NCBI GenBank assembly: GCA_035041965.1
Contig: JAPYMA010003016.1
Coordinates: forward strand, 55,959-119,958
Length of the DNA stretch: 64,000 nucleotides
Direction of reading: 5' to 3'
From: Anisakis pegreffii
Taxonomy: Eukaryota > Nematoda > Chromadorea > Rhabditida > Anisakidae
The notes beneath the pieces were generated by a model. The model was given only the letters and a program-made list of their open reading frames with translations, had not been told where the DNA came from and searched no databases. Shown here piece after piece: positions 1 to 12,423 of this stretch. Within the stretch, counting starts at the first letter, position 1. Every line of letters starts with the position of its first letter. The translations under genes and the position numbers were made by a program.

Positions 1-64
1 CTGAAACACACCTGGCACCGTACAGACACAAGATTCACATGATTTCATGATCGCTCTTCCACAA

Positions 65-103
65 GGTTATGGGCCCAGCACGCTTCCACTGCGCCACGCT
101 GCT
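65..103 (-). pseudogene. 5' half of an initiator tRNA-Met at the array edge
   Basis: Matches tRNA nucleotides 1-39 of the array copies, then stops matching just past the anticodon loop. The 3' half (rest of the anticodon stem, T arm, acceptor strand) is absent from bases 1-64. It marks the left boundary of the array and should not give a functional tRNA. A very long intron is a remote alternative. Confidence 0.85.
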
Positions 104-201
104 GGTGTCATGTTCCTATTGCTCAAAATTCTCGACATGGCTCCATGAAAGAAAAATATTCAAAGAAATTCTCCGATTGATGAACAGAAATCGAAAAAAC
201 A

Positions 202-273
202 TAGCAGCGAGTGGTTTCGATCCACCGACCTCTGGGTTATGGGCCCAGCACGCTTCCACTGCGCCACGCTGCT
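202..273 (-). tRNA. Initiator tRNA-Met (CAT), first complete copy of the array
   Basis: A 72-nt tRNA read on the minus strand. The 7-bp acceptor stem is perfect and begins with A1 paired to U, as in eukaryotic initiators. The anticodon stem carries three consecutive G-C pairs next to the CAT loop, and the T loop reads AUCGAAA instead of the elongator TUCRANU. Both are hallmarks of cytoplasmic initiator tRNA. The discriminator base is A at 202. A-box and B-box promoter sequences lie within the gene, and a T6 terminator follows 2 bases downstream. No intron. Its product starts translation by binding eIF2-GTP. Confidence 0.97.
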
Positions 274-371
274 GGTGTCATGTTCCTATTGCTCAAAATT
301 CTCGACATGGCTCCATGAAAGAAAAATATTCAAAGAAATTCTCCGATTGATGAACAGAAATCGAAAAAACA

Positions 372-3300
372 TAGCAGCGAGTGGTTTCGATCCACCGACC
401 TCTGGGTTATGGGCCCAGCACGCTTCCACTGCGCCACGCTGCTGGTGTCATGTTCCTATTGCTCAAAATTCTCGACATGGCTCCATGAAAGAAAAATATT
501 CAAAGAAATTCTCCGATTGATGAACAGAAATCGAAAAAACATAGCAGCGAGTGGTTTCGATCCACCGACCTCTGGGTTATGGGCCCAGCACGCTTCCACT
601 GCGCCACGCTGCTGGTGTCATGTTCCTATTGCTCAAAATTCTCGACATGGCTCCATGAAAGAAAAATATTCAAAGAAATTCTCCGATTGATGAACAGAAA
701 TCGAAAAAACATAGCAGCGAGTGGTTTCGATCCACCGACCTCTGGGTTATGGGCCCAGCACGCTTCCACTGCGCCACGCTGCTGGTGTCATGTTCCTATT
801 GCTCAAAATTCTCGACATGGCTCCATGAAAGAAAAATATTCAAAGAAATTCTCCGATTGATGAACAGAAATCGAAAAAACATAGCAGCGAGTGGTTTCGA
901 TCCACCGACCTCTGGGTTATGGGCCCAGCACGCTTCCACTGCGCCACGCTGCTGGTGTCATGTTCCTATTGCTCAAAATTCTCGACATGGCTCCATGAAA
1001 GAAAAATATTCAAAGAAATTCTCCGATTGATGAACAGAAATCGAAAAAACATAGCAGCGAGTGGTTTCGATCCACCGACCTCTGGGTTATGGGCCCAGCA
1101 CGCTTCCACTGCGCCACGCTGCTGGTGTCATGTTCCTATTGCTCAAAATTCTCGACATGGCTCCATGAAAGAAAAATATTCAAAGAAATTCTCCGATTGA
1201 TGAACAGAAATCGAAAAAACATAGCAGCGAGTGGTTTCGATCCACCGACCTCTGGGTTATGGGCCCAGCACGCTTCCACTGCGCCACGCTGCTGGTGTCA
1301 TGTTCCTATTGCTCAAAATTCTCGACATGGCTCCATGAAAGAAAAATATTCAAAGAAATTCTCCGATTGATGAACAGAAATCGAAAAAACATAGCAGCGA
1401 GTGGTTTCGATCCACCGACCTCTGGGTTATGGGCCCAGCACGCTTCCACTGCGCCACGCTGCTGGTGTCATGTTCCTATTGCTCAAAATTCTCGACATGG
1501 CTCCATGAAAGAAAAATATTCAAAGAAATTCTCCGATTGATGAACAGAAATCGAAAAAACATAGCAGCGAGTGGTTTCGATCCACCGACCTCTGGGTTAT
1601 GGGCCCAGCACGCTTCCACTGCGCCACGCTGCTGGTGTCATGTTCCTATTGCTCAAAATTCTCGACATGGCTCCATGAAAGAAAAATATTCAAAGAAATT
1701 CTCCGATTGATGAACAGAAATCGAAAAAACATAGCAGCGAGTGGTTTCGATCCACCGACCTCTGGGTTATGGGCCCAGCACGCTTCCACTGCGCCACGCT
1801 GCTGGTGTCATGTTCCTATTGCTCAAAATTCTCGACATGGCTCCATGAAAGAAAAATATTCAAAGAAATTCTCCGATTGATGAACAGAAATCGAAAAAAC
1901 ATAGCAGCGAGTGGTTTCGATCCACCGACCTCTGGGTTATGGGCCCAGCACGCTTCCACTGCGCCACGCTGCTGGTGTCATGTTCCTATTGCTCAAAATT
2001 CTCGACATGGCTCCATGAAAGAAAAATATTCAAAGAAATTCTCCGATTGATGAACAGAAATCGAAAAAACATAGCAGCGAGTGGTTTCGATCCACCGACC
2101 TCTGGGTTATGGGCCCAGCACGCTTCCACTGCGCCACGCTGCTGGTGTCATGTTCCTATTGCTCAAAATTCTCGACATGGCTCCATGAAAGAAAAATATT
2201 CAAAGAAATTCTCCGATTGATGAACAGAAATCGAAAAAACATAGCAGCGAGTGGTTTCGATCCACCGACCTCTGGGTTATGGGCCCAGCACGCTTCCACT
2301 GCGCCACGCTGCTGGTGTCATGTTCCTATTGCTCAAAATTCTCGACATGGCTCCATGAAAGAAAAATATTCAAAGAAATTCTCCGATTGATGAACAGAAA
2401 TCGAAAAAACATAGCAGCGAGTGGTTTCGATCCACCGACCTCTGGGTTATGGGCCCAGCACGCTTCCACTGCGCCACGCTGCTGGTGTCATGTTCCCTAT
2501 TGCTCAAAATTCTCGACATGGCTCCATGAAAGAAAAATATTCAAAGAAATTCTCCGATTGATGAACAGAAATCGAAAAAACATAGCAGCGAGTGGTTTCG
2601 ATCCACCGACCTCTGGGTTATGGGCCCAGCACGCTTCCACTGCGCCACGCTGCTGGTGTCATGTTCCTATTGCTCAAAATTCTCGACATGGCTCCATGAA
2701 AGAAAAATATTCAAAGAAATTCTCCGATTGATGAACAGAAATCGAAAAAACATAGCAGCGAGTGGTTTCGATCCACCGACCTCTGGGTTATGGGCCCAGC
2801 ACGCTTCCACTGCGCCACGCTGCTGGTGTCATGTTCCTATTGCTCAAAATTCTCGACATGGCTCCATGAAAGAAAAATATTCAAAGAAATTCTCCGATTG
2901 ATGAACAGAAATCGAAAAAACATAGCAGCGAGTGGTTTCGATCCACCGACCTCTGGGTTATGGGCCCAGCACGCTTCCACTGCGCCACGCTGCTGGTGTC
3001 ATGTTCCTATTGCTCAAAATTCTCGACATGGCTCCATGAAAGAAAAATATTCAAAGAAATTCTCCGATTGATGAACAGAAATCGAAAAAACATAGCAGCG
3101 AGTGGTTTCGATCCACCGACCTCTGGGTTATGGGCCCAGCACGCTTCCACTGCGCCACGCTGCTGGTGTCATGTTCCTATTGCTCAAAATTCTCGACATG
3201 GCTCCATGAAAGAAAAATATTCAAAGAAATTCTCCGATTGATGAACAGAAATCGAAAAAACATAGCAGCGAGTGGTTTCGATCCACCGACCTCTGGGTTA

Positions 3301-5374
3301 TGGGCCCAGCACGCTTCCACTGCGCCACGCTGCTGGTGTCATGTTCCTATTGCTCAAAATTCTCGACATGGCTCCATGAAAGAAAAATATTCAAAGAAAT
3401 TCTCCGATTGATGAACAGAAATCGAAAAAACATAGCAGCGAGTGGTTTCGATCCACCGACCTCTGGGTTATGGGCCCAGCACGCTTCCACTGCGCCACGC
3501 TGCTGGTGTCATGTTCCTATTGCTCAAAATTCTCGACATGGCTCCATGAAAGAAAAATATTCAAAGAAATTCTCCGATTGATGAACAGAAATCGAAAAAA
3601 CATAGCAGCGAGTGGTTTCGATCCACCGACCTCTGGGTTATGGGCCCAGCACGCTTCCACTGCGCCACGCTGCTGGTGTCATGTTCCTATTGCTCAAAAT
3701 TCTCGACATGGCTCCATGAAAGAAAAATATTCAAAGAAATTCTCCGATTGATGAACAGAAATCGAAAAAACATAGCAGCGAGTGGTTTCGATCCACCGAC
3801 CTCTGGGTTATGGGCCCAGCACGCTTCCACTGCGCCACGCTGCTGGTGTCATGTTCCTATTGCTCAAAATTCTCGACATGGCTCCATGAAAGAAAAATAT
3901 TCAAAGAAATTCTCCGATTGATGAACAGAAATCGAAAAAACATAGCAGCGAGTGGTTTCGATCCACCGACCTCTGGGTTATGGGCCCAGCACGCTTCCAC
4001 TGCGCCACGCTGCTGGTGTCATGTTCCTATTGCTCAAAATTCTCGACATGGCTCCATGAAAGAAAAATATTCAAAGAAATTCTCCGATTGATGAACAGAA
4101 ATCGAAAAAACATAGCAGCGAGTGGTTTCGATCCACCGACCTCTGGGTTATGGGCCCAGCACGCTTCCACTGCGCCACGCTGCTGGTGTCATGTTCCTAT
4201 TGCTCAAAATTCTCGACATGGCTCCATGAAAGAAAAATATTCAAAGAAATTCTCCGATTGATGAACAGAAATCGAAAAAACATAGCAGCGAGTGGTTTCG
4301 ATCCACCGACCTCTGGGTTATGGGCCCAGCACGCTTCCACTGCGCCACGCTGCTGGTGTCATGTTCCTATTGCTCAAAATTCTCGACATGGCTCCATGAA
4401 AGAAAAATATTCAAAGAAATTCTCCGATTGATGAACAGAAATCGAAAAAACATAGCAGCGAGTGGTTTCGATCCACCGACCTCTGGGTTATGGGCCCAGC
4501 ACGCTTCCACTGCGCCACGCTGCTGGTGTCATGTTCCTATTGCTCAAAATTCTCGACATGGCTCCATGAAAGAAAAATATTCAAAGAAATTCTCCGATTG
4601 ATGAACAGAAATCGAAAAAACATAGCAGCGAGTGGTTTCGATCCACCGACCTCTGGGTTATGGGCCCAGCACGCTTCCACTGCGCCACGCTGCTGGTGTC
4701 ATGTTCCTATTGCTCAAAATTCTCGACATGGCTCCATGAAAGAAAAATATTCAAAGAAATTCTCCGATTGATGAACAGAAATCGAAAAAACATAGCAGCG
4801 AGTGGTTTCGATCCACCGACCTCTGGGTTATGGGCCCAGCACGCTTCCACTGCGCCACGCTGCTGGTGTCATGTTCCTATTGCTCAAAATTCTCGACATG
4901 GCTCCATGAAAGAAAAATATTCAAAGAAATTCTCCGATTGATGAACAGAAATCGAAAAAACATAGCAGCGAGTGGTTTCGATCCACCGACCTCTGGGTTA
5001 TGGGCCCAGCACGCTTCCACTGCGCCACGCTGCTGGTGTCATGTTCCTATTGCTCAAAATTCTCGACATGGCTCCATGAAAGAAAAATATTCAAAGAAAT
5101 TCTCCGATTGATGAACAGAAATCGAAAAAACATAGCAGCGAGTGGTTTCGATCCACCGACCTCTGGGTTATGGGCCCAGCACGCTTCCACTGCGCCACGC
5201 TGCTGGTGTCATGTTCCTATTGCTCAAAATTCTCGACATGGCTCCATGAAAGAAAAATATTCAAAGAAATTCTCCGATTGATGAACAGAAATCGAAAAAA
5301 CATAGCAGCGAGTGGTTTCGATCCACCGACCTCTGGGTTATGGGCCCAGCACGCTTCCACTGCGCCACGCTGCT
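372..5374 (-). tRNA. Thirty further initiator tRNA-Met genes, one per repeat unit
   Basis: Each gene is 72 bp and identical to the one at 202-273. The low-coordinate ends are 372, 542, 712, 882, 1052, 1222, 1392, 1562, 1732, 1902, 2072, 2242, 2412, then, after the single-base insertion, 2583, 2753, 2923, 3093, 3263, 3433, 3603, 3773, 3943, 4113, 4283, 4453, 4623, 4793, 4963, 5133 and 5303. Add 71 for the other end. All keep the CAT anticodon, intact stems and the T6 terminator, so none shows pseudogene decay. Whether all are transcribed cannot be seen from sequence. Confidence 0.95.
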
Positions 5375-5474
5375 GGTGTCATGTTCCTATTGCTCAAAAT
5401 TCTCGACATGGCTCCATGAAAGAAAAATATTCAAAGAAATTCTCCGATTGATGAACAGAAATCGAAAAAACATA

Positions 5475-5725
5475 NNNNNNNNNNNNNNNNNNNNNNNNNN
5501 NNNNNNNNNNNNNNNNNNNNNNNNNNNNNNNNNNNNNNNNNNNNNNNNNNNNNNNNNNNNNNNNNNNNNNNNNNNNNNNNNNNNNNNNNNNNNNNNNNNN
5601 NNNNNNNNNNNNNNNNNNNNNNNNNNNNNNNNNNNNNNNNNNNNNNNNNNNNNNNNNNNNNNNNNNNNNNNNNNNNNNNNNNNNNNNNNNNNNNNNNNNN
5701 NNNNNNNNNNNNNNNNNNNNNNNNN
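5475..5725. other. Assembly gap (251 N) at the end of the tRNA array
   Basis: A run of 251 N that begins two bases into the tRNA of the next repeat unit. The array therefore continues into the gap, and its real length is unknown. Confidence 0.99.
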
Positions 5726-7078
5726 CTCTCCGTTCTGTCCCCACCTCAGCCGCTTCCTCCCACATTTCTTCCTGTTATTCTCCTTTTGGTCCTGTTTCGT
5801 TTCAACTGCTCCTAACTCTGCTTTCTGGTTATTATCTTCCCTCCTCATCACAAAAGGATAATCATCATTGTATATTGGAAGCATTCCGTTTATTATACTA
5901 GGTCACTTACCGTCTTATCCAGCAAACATCATCTCTAACGTCTTTCTATTCTTTCTCGAATGCTAGAGATCTATACATCGGCAAATTATTTAGAATATGC
6001 ATTGTGTCATGTATCAGCTAAGAACGATGAGTTTTTTCGTGTTTGCAAGAACCAAAGTTCTTGTTTCGTTATAACGCTTTAGTTTTCAAACACTTAATGC
6101 ATCGTTCCGAGTAGATCGCAACAGATGAGATGTGGATGTTGAGAAAGTACGTTTGAAGATTAGTGCCATTATTTTGTTGGTGATATCTTAAGTTTATATT
6201 CTAGGATGACGTTATGAAGTGATATGTGATTTTTTGGTGTTGCGATGAGAATTTGATCTTTTTGGTCTTCGTAGCTTTATCAGATTGTAGCATTGCCTGC
6301 TTACACTTAACTGCTGTCTTGTTTGTTTTTGAGCGACCTAAGTGTATTCTTCTTCATTCTTTAAGAATAGGTACAAATCAATGATAGTCTAGTGACGTGT
6401 TTCGAAACAAATGTACTTTAGCTCATAGTCTGACGTGAAAGTTTCTTGATGGGCTGGTATAGTGTTGGAATTTCAGTCGATTGTAGAAATGCACTCACTC
6501 ACAACTTGTTCAATTTCCATCGATTAACTAACAATAAAACTTGCTCCGAAATTTTCATCTGTCAGATTTTATTATTTATCTAGTTGAACGTTTAAAACTC
6601 ATTCATTGAGGATTGAACTTTATCGCTGAGAGGTGCAATAGTTTGATGTTCTTAGTTTCTTCGTGAAGTATTTTTCGTTTGCGTTGGTTCGTTATGAAGA
6701 AAAGTTTTTTTAGTTATGCCGATCACTTCGATGGAGTTCAAGTTTCTCGTGGTTTCTTAATTGAGATGCTTGAACACACCATCAAAGTGATTAGATAGTC
6801 TCCCTTATCGTTCAAGTCGTCAACTTCTTATGACTCCAGCCTTGAATTTGAATCCAAATCCGAACTCATCAACTCTTCAAGTTTCATATTATCATCCGTC
6901 TTTACGTTTAATTCATTCTTTTAATTCATATGCGATGTATAACAGTGTTTGTTCAGCTGTCATAATTATTCCTAGGTTTATTTTATTTAAGTGGATCGAC
7001 GAGCTTCAGCAACGTTGAATGTTCATGGTCAAGTGACGCATTTGAACGTCCATAAATATATTATAAATTTCAATAAAA
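5726..7078. other. No gene seen; pyrimidine-rich start, then AT-rich sequence
   Basis: The first 120 bases after the gap are strongly C/T-rich on the plus strand. The rest is AT-rich with many stops and only short open frames (for example 6830-7018) that lack coding character. It should include the promoter and 5' UTR of the ABC transporter gene that begins at 7079. Confidence 0.6.
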
Positions 7079-10000
7079 ATGAACTGCTTCTATCGTTCGA
7101 TCCTCAAACAAGGCCTTTCCACATCGAATCGTCAAGCAAAATTATTATTTGTAAGTATTTGAAAGCATTCCATCTCTCGTTTATCCGTCAGGTTTCGATA
7201 GAAAATGATTTAATGATTACTTGAGATGTTATGTCGAACAGCTCAGAAAGTTATTTTTCTGTAACAGATCGGTTCGTTGACGGTTCAATTATTTATTTGC
7301 ACGTAATAATTTGAGTGGCTGATAGACTATGATTCAGTGACGAATTCTTCATTCTTACTTTTATTTCGTTATTATAGTTTAATCAACGGAGTTGAATTAT
7401 CTTTCGATTTAATTTTTCAGCGTGGTTTGTCGGGAGCAATAAAGAATTCGAATGTTTATAGACGACCCGCATATTCAGCAATATGGGGAAATTGTATAAA
7501 ACATTCAATACGAGGTTGTTTTCACCCGGGTGCAAGTACACTTGTTCCTTTAGAGGTTATTTCTTTCGGATTTATTCATATACATAAATGAATTTCATTT
7601 CAATTTCGTTGTAATATTTCTTTACGAAGTTTTATTTATGGTATTATTTTGAGAATGTGTATCAATTTCAGACAATCGGTGGAAAGCATATTACGGGCTG
7701 GCAATTAATTGGAAAAATGTTACGATATGTATGGCCGAAAGATAACTGGATTATTAAGAGACGCGTTATTTTTGCTATGTCATTGTTGGTAGCTGCTAAA
7801 GTAAGTGGTGTTGTTGGATGAAGTTTTTTGTTTCGTTTATTATCGTTATCGATAGTATAGTATAGTATATCGTTATCGATAGTATTATCGTTATCGATAT
7901 TATTTTAATGATTATTTTTGAAGACACCTTAAATATCATCGTCCAATTGTAACCATTAGTCATATTTTGGATTTTTTTTTCAAATCTTTTGTCATAATCG
8001 CAGATATGTTGTGGTTTCAACTTTGCTTCTAACATCGTCATGTGAAACTGAAAATTTTCAGTTACTAAACGTGGTTGTACCGTTTTTATTGAAAGATGTT
8101 ATCAATTATTATAACGGCAATGCACCGGATTTCTTGAAATTGAATTTGGATTCACCCGTGGCCACCATTGCAACTGTTGGTGTCTCGCTTATTGTCGCTT
8201 GTGGGTTTTTGTTCATTTCGAGATTTTTGTTTTCATTACATTGTTTTGTTTTCATTGCTTGAGATCTTATAATACTTTGGTAGAAGTGTGCTAGATCATA
8301 ATCATTTCATTATTTAACTTTTTGAATTGTATATCTATTGTACAATTATGAATAATTTATCGTCTGTTTTGATACAAAGCCTTTGGTAGTTGTGTTAGAT
8401 GACTGTTGCGTATCATTCAATCTGTTGGGATATGATAGAGAAATGAGATGTGACTGGATAAAACGTGATTAATTTCAGATGGATTTGCTCGTGCGGGTGC
8501 TTCGTTATTCAACGAACTCAGGAACGCGGTCTTCTCACGAGTGGCACAGCACAGTGTTCGTAATATAGCGCGTGTTATATTCCTGCATTTGCATTCACTC
8601 GATTTATCGTTTCATTTGAATCGTCAAACTGGTGGCTTATCAAAGGCGATCGATCGTGGTACGCGTGGTATGGCTTTCGTCTTAAGTGCACTTGTCTTCA
8701 ATGTTGTTCCAACTGCCGTTGAAGTATCCATGGTCACAGCCATTTTTGTGAGTTCGTTGAATTTTGATTCGCTGTTTCATTTGTCTCTCATTTTTTACCA
8801 TTACGAAGTCAACAAATTCATCTTTCCATCAGATCACAGGTGGATGAGTTTACGTTAAAGTGATTGTAGTGCAAGTGCTCACCGGAAAGATATTTGAGAA
8901 CTTTTCTGCATCAGTTTTTGATGATATGATATTTGCCGTTCGCTTGGGCGAGTGTGATTGTTGAGCGTCGTGGGTTAAATCGAAAATATTCGATTCACAA
9001 CTTAAATGGTTCCATTATACACTAGCCTCCATATGAAGTTATTCGTTGATCATGCACACCAGTTATATTCGATCGGTAACGTTGATCGGTTTTGTCATAT
9101 ATATTGATCGGTAGAAATTTATAGTATTCGAAGTGTGGTGCAGAATTTGCATGGGCAACATTGGCGTGCCTGTCCACTTATACAGTAGCAACATTGGGCA
9201 TTACGAGGTGGCGAACGAAATTCAGACATGAAATGAATATCGCCGATAATGAGGCTGGTAATAGGGCAATTGATTCGTTGATCAATTATGAGACAGTCAA
9301 GGTTTGTTTTGTTCAGTATGTTTTGCGATTTAAATTTATGGAGAGTTATCGTCAGTAATGTACGTAATAACGATAGCAGTAATGAAGAGAACTTTCATTC
9401 AGTATTTCAACAATGAGAAATTCGAGGCAGATCGTTATGATCATTATTTGAAAAAATACGAGAACGCAGCACTTAAAACAACGACATCACTTGCATTACT
9501 TAACTTCACACAGAATGCGATATTCAGTACTGGTCTGATTGGAATTATGTGTCTTGCGGCGAATAACATTCAGAATGGTTGGATTTTCATTTGTATATTC
9601 GGTGTTTTAAAATTTTTGTTTTGTCTATCACAAATTCTTTGAGATCGATGAGTAGTCGTCTAAAGGGACAGAGACTACGGTTGATTGAAAGTTCTGTTTA
9701 GTGGGAATCTGTGAAAGAATTGTTGAGTTTCATGGGAAATAAAAACAGGCTTCATGGACAAGATATGATAAAGATGAAACGTTATTATGGAAGTTTTGGT
9801 TTGCAGGTACGATGAACGTTGGTGATTTGGTGTTGGCGAACACCCTACTGTTTCAGTTGTCAGTTCCGTTGAATTTCTTGGGATCAGTATATCGTGAGAT
9901 TCGTCAAGGTTTAATTGACATGCAGCTGATGTTCTCAATTTTATATCTCAAGAGTAGTATCACGGTTAGGTTTTGATCTTATCTTCCTTTGCCCAGTACA

Positions 10001-12223
10001 TAAATATAACTTCAGAACCATCCGAAAACATCAGTAAGGTGTCATCTTAATTCCATTTCTAGGAGAAGCCGAATGCGCCGCCAATAAATGTGACACCCGA
10101 GACGGCAAATATCGCGTTTAGGAATGTGAGCTTCGAGTATTTACCTGGACAGCCAATTCTTAAAGATCTTTCGTTTGATGTGCCAGCTGGAAAGAAGGTG
10201 TTCATTTGCTGATTGTTTAATCTCTTTTGCATTTGAATTGTAAAAGTTTTCGATTCAAGAGAGAAGGCTCATTTTATAATTAGTATTGGAATAAAAGGAG
10301 TGAGTTTGCTTAAGGTAGCCATAGTTGGTGGAAGTGGTAGTGGAAAATCGACGATAGTACGTCTGTTATATCGATTGTATGATTCAAAAAGTGGTTGTAT
10401 TTTCGTGAATGGACAAAACATTAAAGATATTGATTTGGAGAGTTTGAGACGATCGATTGCTGTTGTGCCTCAGGTCTCGTTTATTGACGTTTATTTATTT
10501 ATTTTTTCGATAATGTTTGGTTCATATTGCCGAGATTTCTGAAGTTGTATCATTGATCGTTAATCTTTCATGGATAGATGATGTTCTGTTTCATTTTGTT
10601 CATGGCTTTATTGGATGCAAGCAGACATTTACTGTGGATGATCGTTTCAGGATTCAGTGCTTTTCCATGATACACTCTTTTATAATCTGCAATATGGTAA
10701 TCCACAAGCAACAAGAGAACAGGTTAGCTGATTGTGTTCTGCAGTGAGACTTTTGCAGAGATTTTGACATTTAAACTTTTATGCATTATACAAGTGGTGA
10801 AGTCTAGCTTCACAACGATTTCTAATGGGAATGTTAGTGTCATTGCAAACACATCGAAAATATTGCAAATTGAAATGACCAGTTAAAGGAATGAATAGCT
10901 TATGCAGTGTGTTTTGTATATTGTCAAGAAGAATTTAATGAGAGTTGCAAATGTTGTTGTTTGATGATGTGTATGTATTTGAGGTGTACGCAGTATCTCG
11001 TCTAGCGAATCTGCACGATTCAGTGCTGAATTTCAAAGAAGGTTACGACACGCTTGTTGGTGAACGTGGATTGAAGCTGAGTGGTGGTGAGAAGCAAAGA
11101 GTGGCCATTGCAAGGGCGATGCTCAAGAATGCACCTGTTATCGGTGCGTGTTTTCCTATCTTCACATTATGCTTAATTTATTCGTGCGTATCCGTGCAGC
11201 CAGCCTTGTATGTTCAACAGTCGCTTCATTGATTGAGATTTGTCCAACAAAAAAGAGTGGATTAAATTGATGTTGTGGAAATCTTGATGGTAATGTTGAA
11301 TGTCCATATTCATGTCGAATGTTCATATTCATTGTCGCATCAGTGATCAATCAATCAATCATATTAGTGATGAGTAATAAGAATTGAGTGTTTAGTGTAC
11401 GATGAAGCAACATCATCGTTGGATGCGATAACGGAAGAGAACATAATGCGCTCAATGCAGAATGCAGTTCACAAACGAACGTCACTCTTTATTGCACATC
11501 GATTGGCGACGATTGTTGACGCTGATATCATTTATGTGCTCGAACATGGAAAGGTACGTTCACCTGTTTTGGTTATTACTCTGTTGTTCGTATTTCTCAT
11601 CTTTACGTCGAGTTTTTTTTTAGGATGTAAGAGTGTATTTTAAGGTGTTATAACTCAAATGCATAATTCATATTTTCGCATAGAAATATTTTTTGAGATA
11701 AAATTCAGTTGTGATCTATTCAATCCTTTGAATATCCACCTCTTCAGTCAGTTTCATTTACTGATGCTTTAGTTTTTCATTGTTGGTGATGCACTGTATT
11801 CAACACTGTTTGGCGTGTTTCTTTTAATTTTTGAAAGTTTAGAACATTGTTGATTTGCTAATGTTTGATTGGTATATAAACTTATTATTAGAGGAAGTCA
11901 GTTTTAGAAATTGGTTTTATTTCAAAGTTTTTGCATTCGAAATAACACTGGTATTTTGCAAAACTTGGATCATTGATGCTAATCACTGTTTGCATTTTGT
12001 TTCTTTCCATTTTCAGGTATTGGAAAGCGGCTCACACTTTGAGCTGTTGATGAAACCGGGTAGTCGGTATGCAGAATTGTGGCATTCGCAGCATAAATTT
12101 GCTGATGGAGTGCCACCGAAATCAAAAGAAGGCGATGATAAGAAACGTCATGTTCATCCTCAACTTGACTTTGATATGTTTCGAGACGATGGTTGTTGTA
12201 AACAGGGCGGTTGCAATCGTTAA
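7079..12223 (+). CDS. ABCB7: Mitochondrial ABC half-transporter, ABCB7/Atm1 type, 14 exons
   Basis: Exons 7079-7150, 7421-7555, 7672-7800, 8062-8200, 8479-8747, 9125-9301, 9403-9577, 9807-9964, 10063-10197, 10315-10473, 10651-10722, 10984-11143, 11396-11553, 12017-12223. All phases join and give 714 aa (human ABCB7 is 752). The first exon encodes a basic, hydroxylated leader ([18 protein letters not shown]) fitting a mitochondrial targeting peptide. Six membrane segments follow, including the conserved stretch around LSRQTG-like/IDRGTRG in exon 5. The nucleotide-binding domain has Walker [10 protein letters not shown] (468-476), Q-loop Q516, signature LSGGEKQR (572-579), Walker B VIVYDEA (D596, E597) and H-loop H628. 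The tail is cysteine-rich (CCKQGGC), as in the family. Known role: inner-membrane export of a glutathione/sulfur compound needed for cytosolic Fe-S proteins and haem balance. Start chosen because it is the only ATG with a phase-0 GTAAGT donor joining exon 2. Confidence 0.95.
7839..7905. repeat. Short tandem/palindromic repeat with TATCGTTATCGATA cores
   Basis: Three copies of a TATCGTTATCGATAGTA-like unit, separated by TAGTATAG runs, within the third intron of the ABC transporter gene. The ATCGAT core is palindromic. No function is evident. Confidence 0.7.
11640..11790 (+). repeat. Diverged direct repeat, copy 1 (last ABCB7 intron)
   Basis: About 150 bp that aligns in order with 12424-12573, starting TAAGGTG and including shared blocks ending in GCTTTAGTTTTTC. 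The copies differ by many substitutions and small indels. This copy is in the intron before the last exon. Confidence 0.65.
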
Positions 12224-12423
12224 CTCTGATGATTAATTGACGGATTGAATGGCCTTTGCATCGTTCTGATTTGATTAGTAGTAACCAAATTTGGTGAAAT
12301 CACATTTTGATTCGCAGTTGATTAGTTTAATGAAACAAGTTGAAACTCTTTTAGATGAAGTTAAACATGAGATGAGAAGAGCAAATGATTATGAGTGATT
12401 TATCTGTTAATTTCTAAGTTGTA

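Larger units (their letters stand above)
65..5474 (-). repeat. Tandem array of 170-bp units carrying initiator tRNA-Met genes
   Basis: About 32 head-to-tail copies of a 170-bp unit, all in one orientation and identical by eye except one unit that is 171 bp because of an extra C near 2496. Each unit is a 72-bp tRNA gene plus a 98-bp spacer. The spacer holds a T6 run on the minus strand directly after the tRNA 3' end, which is a normal RNA polymerase III stop, and an AT-rich 5' flank. The array starts inside a tRNA gene at 65 and runs into an assembly gap at 5475, so the true copy number may be larger. Bases 1-64 are unrelated single-copy sequence. The short open frames that recur every 170 bp are by-products of the repeat. 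Confidence 0.97.

Noticed and set aside
65..5474. CRISPR array
   Set aside because: The regular spacing comes from tRNA genes with identical spacers, and the window is eukaryotic.
69..5861. Thirty-odd identical 93-codon open frames on the plus strand, plus frames running into the gap
   Set aside because: They are antisense read-through of the tRNA and spacer of each 170-bp unit; the N run makes the last ones artificial.
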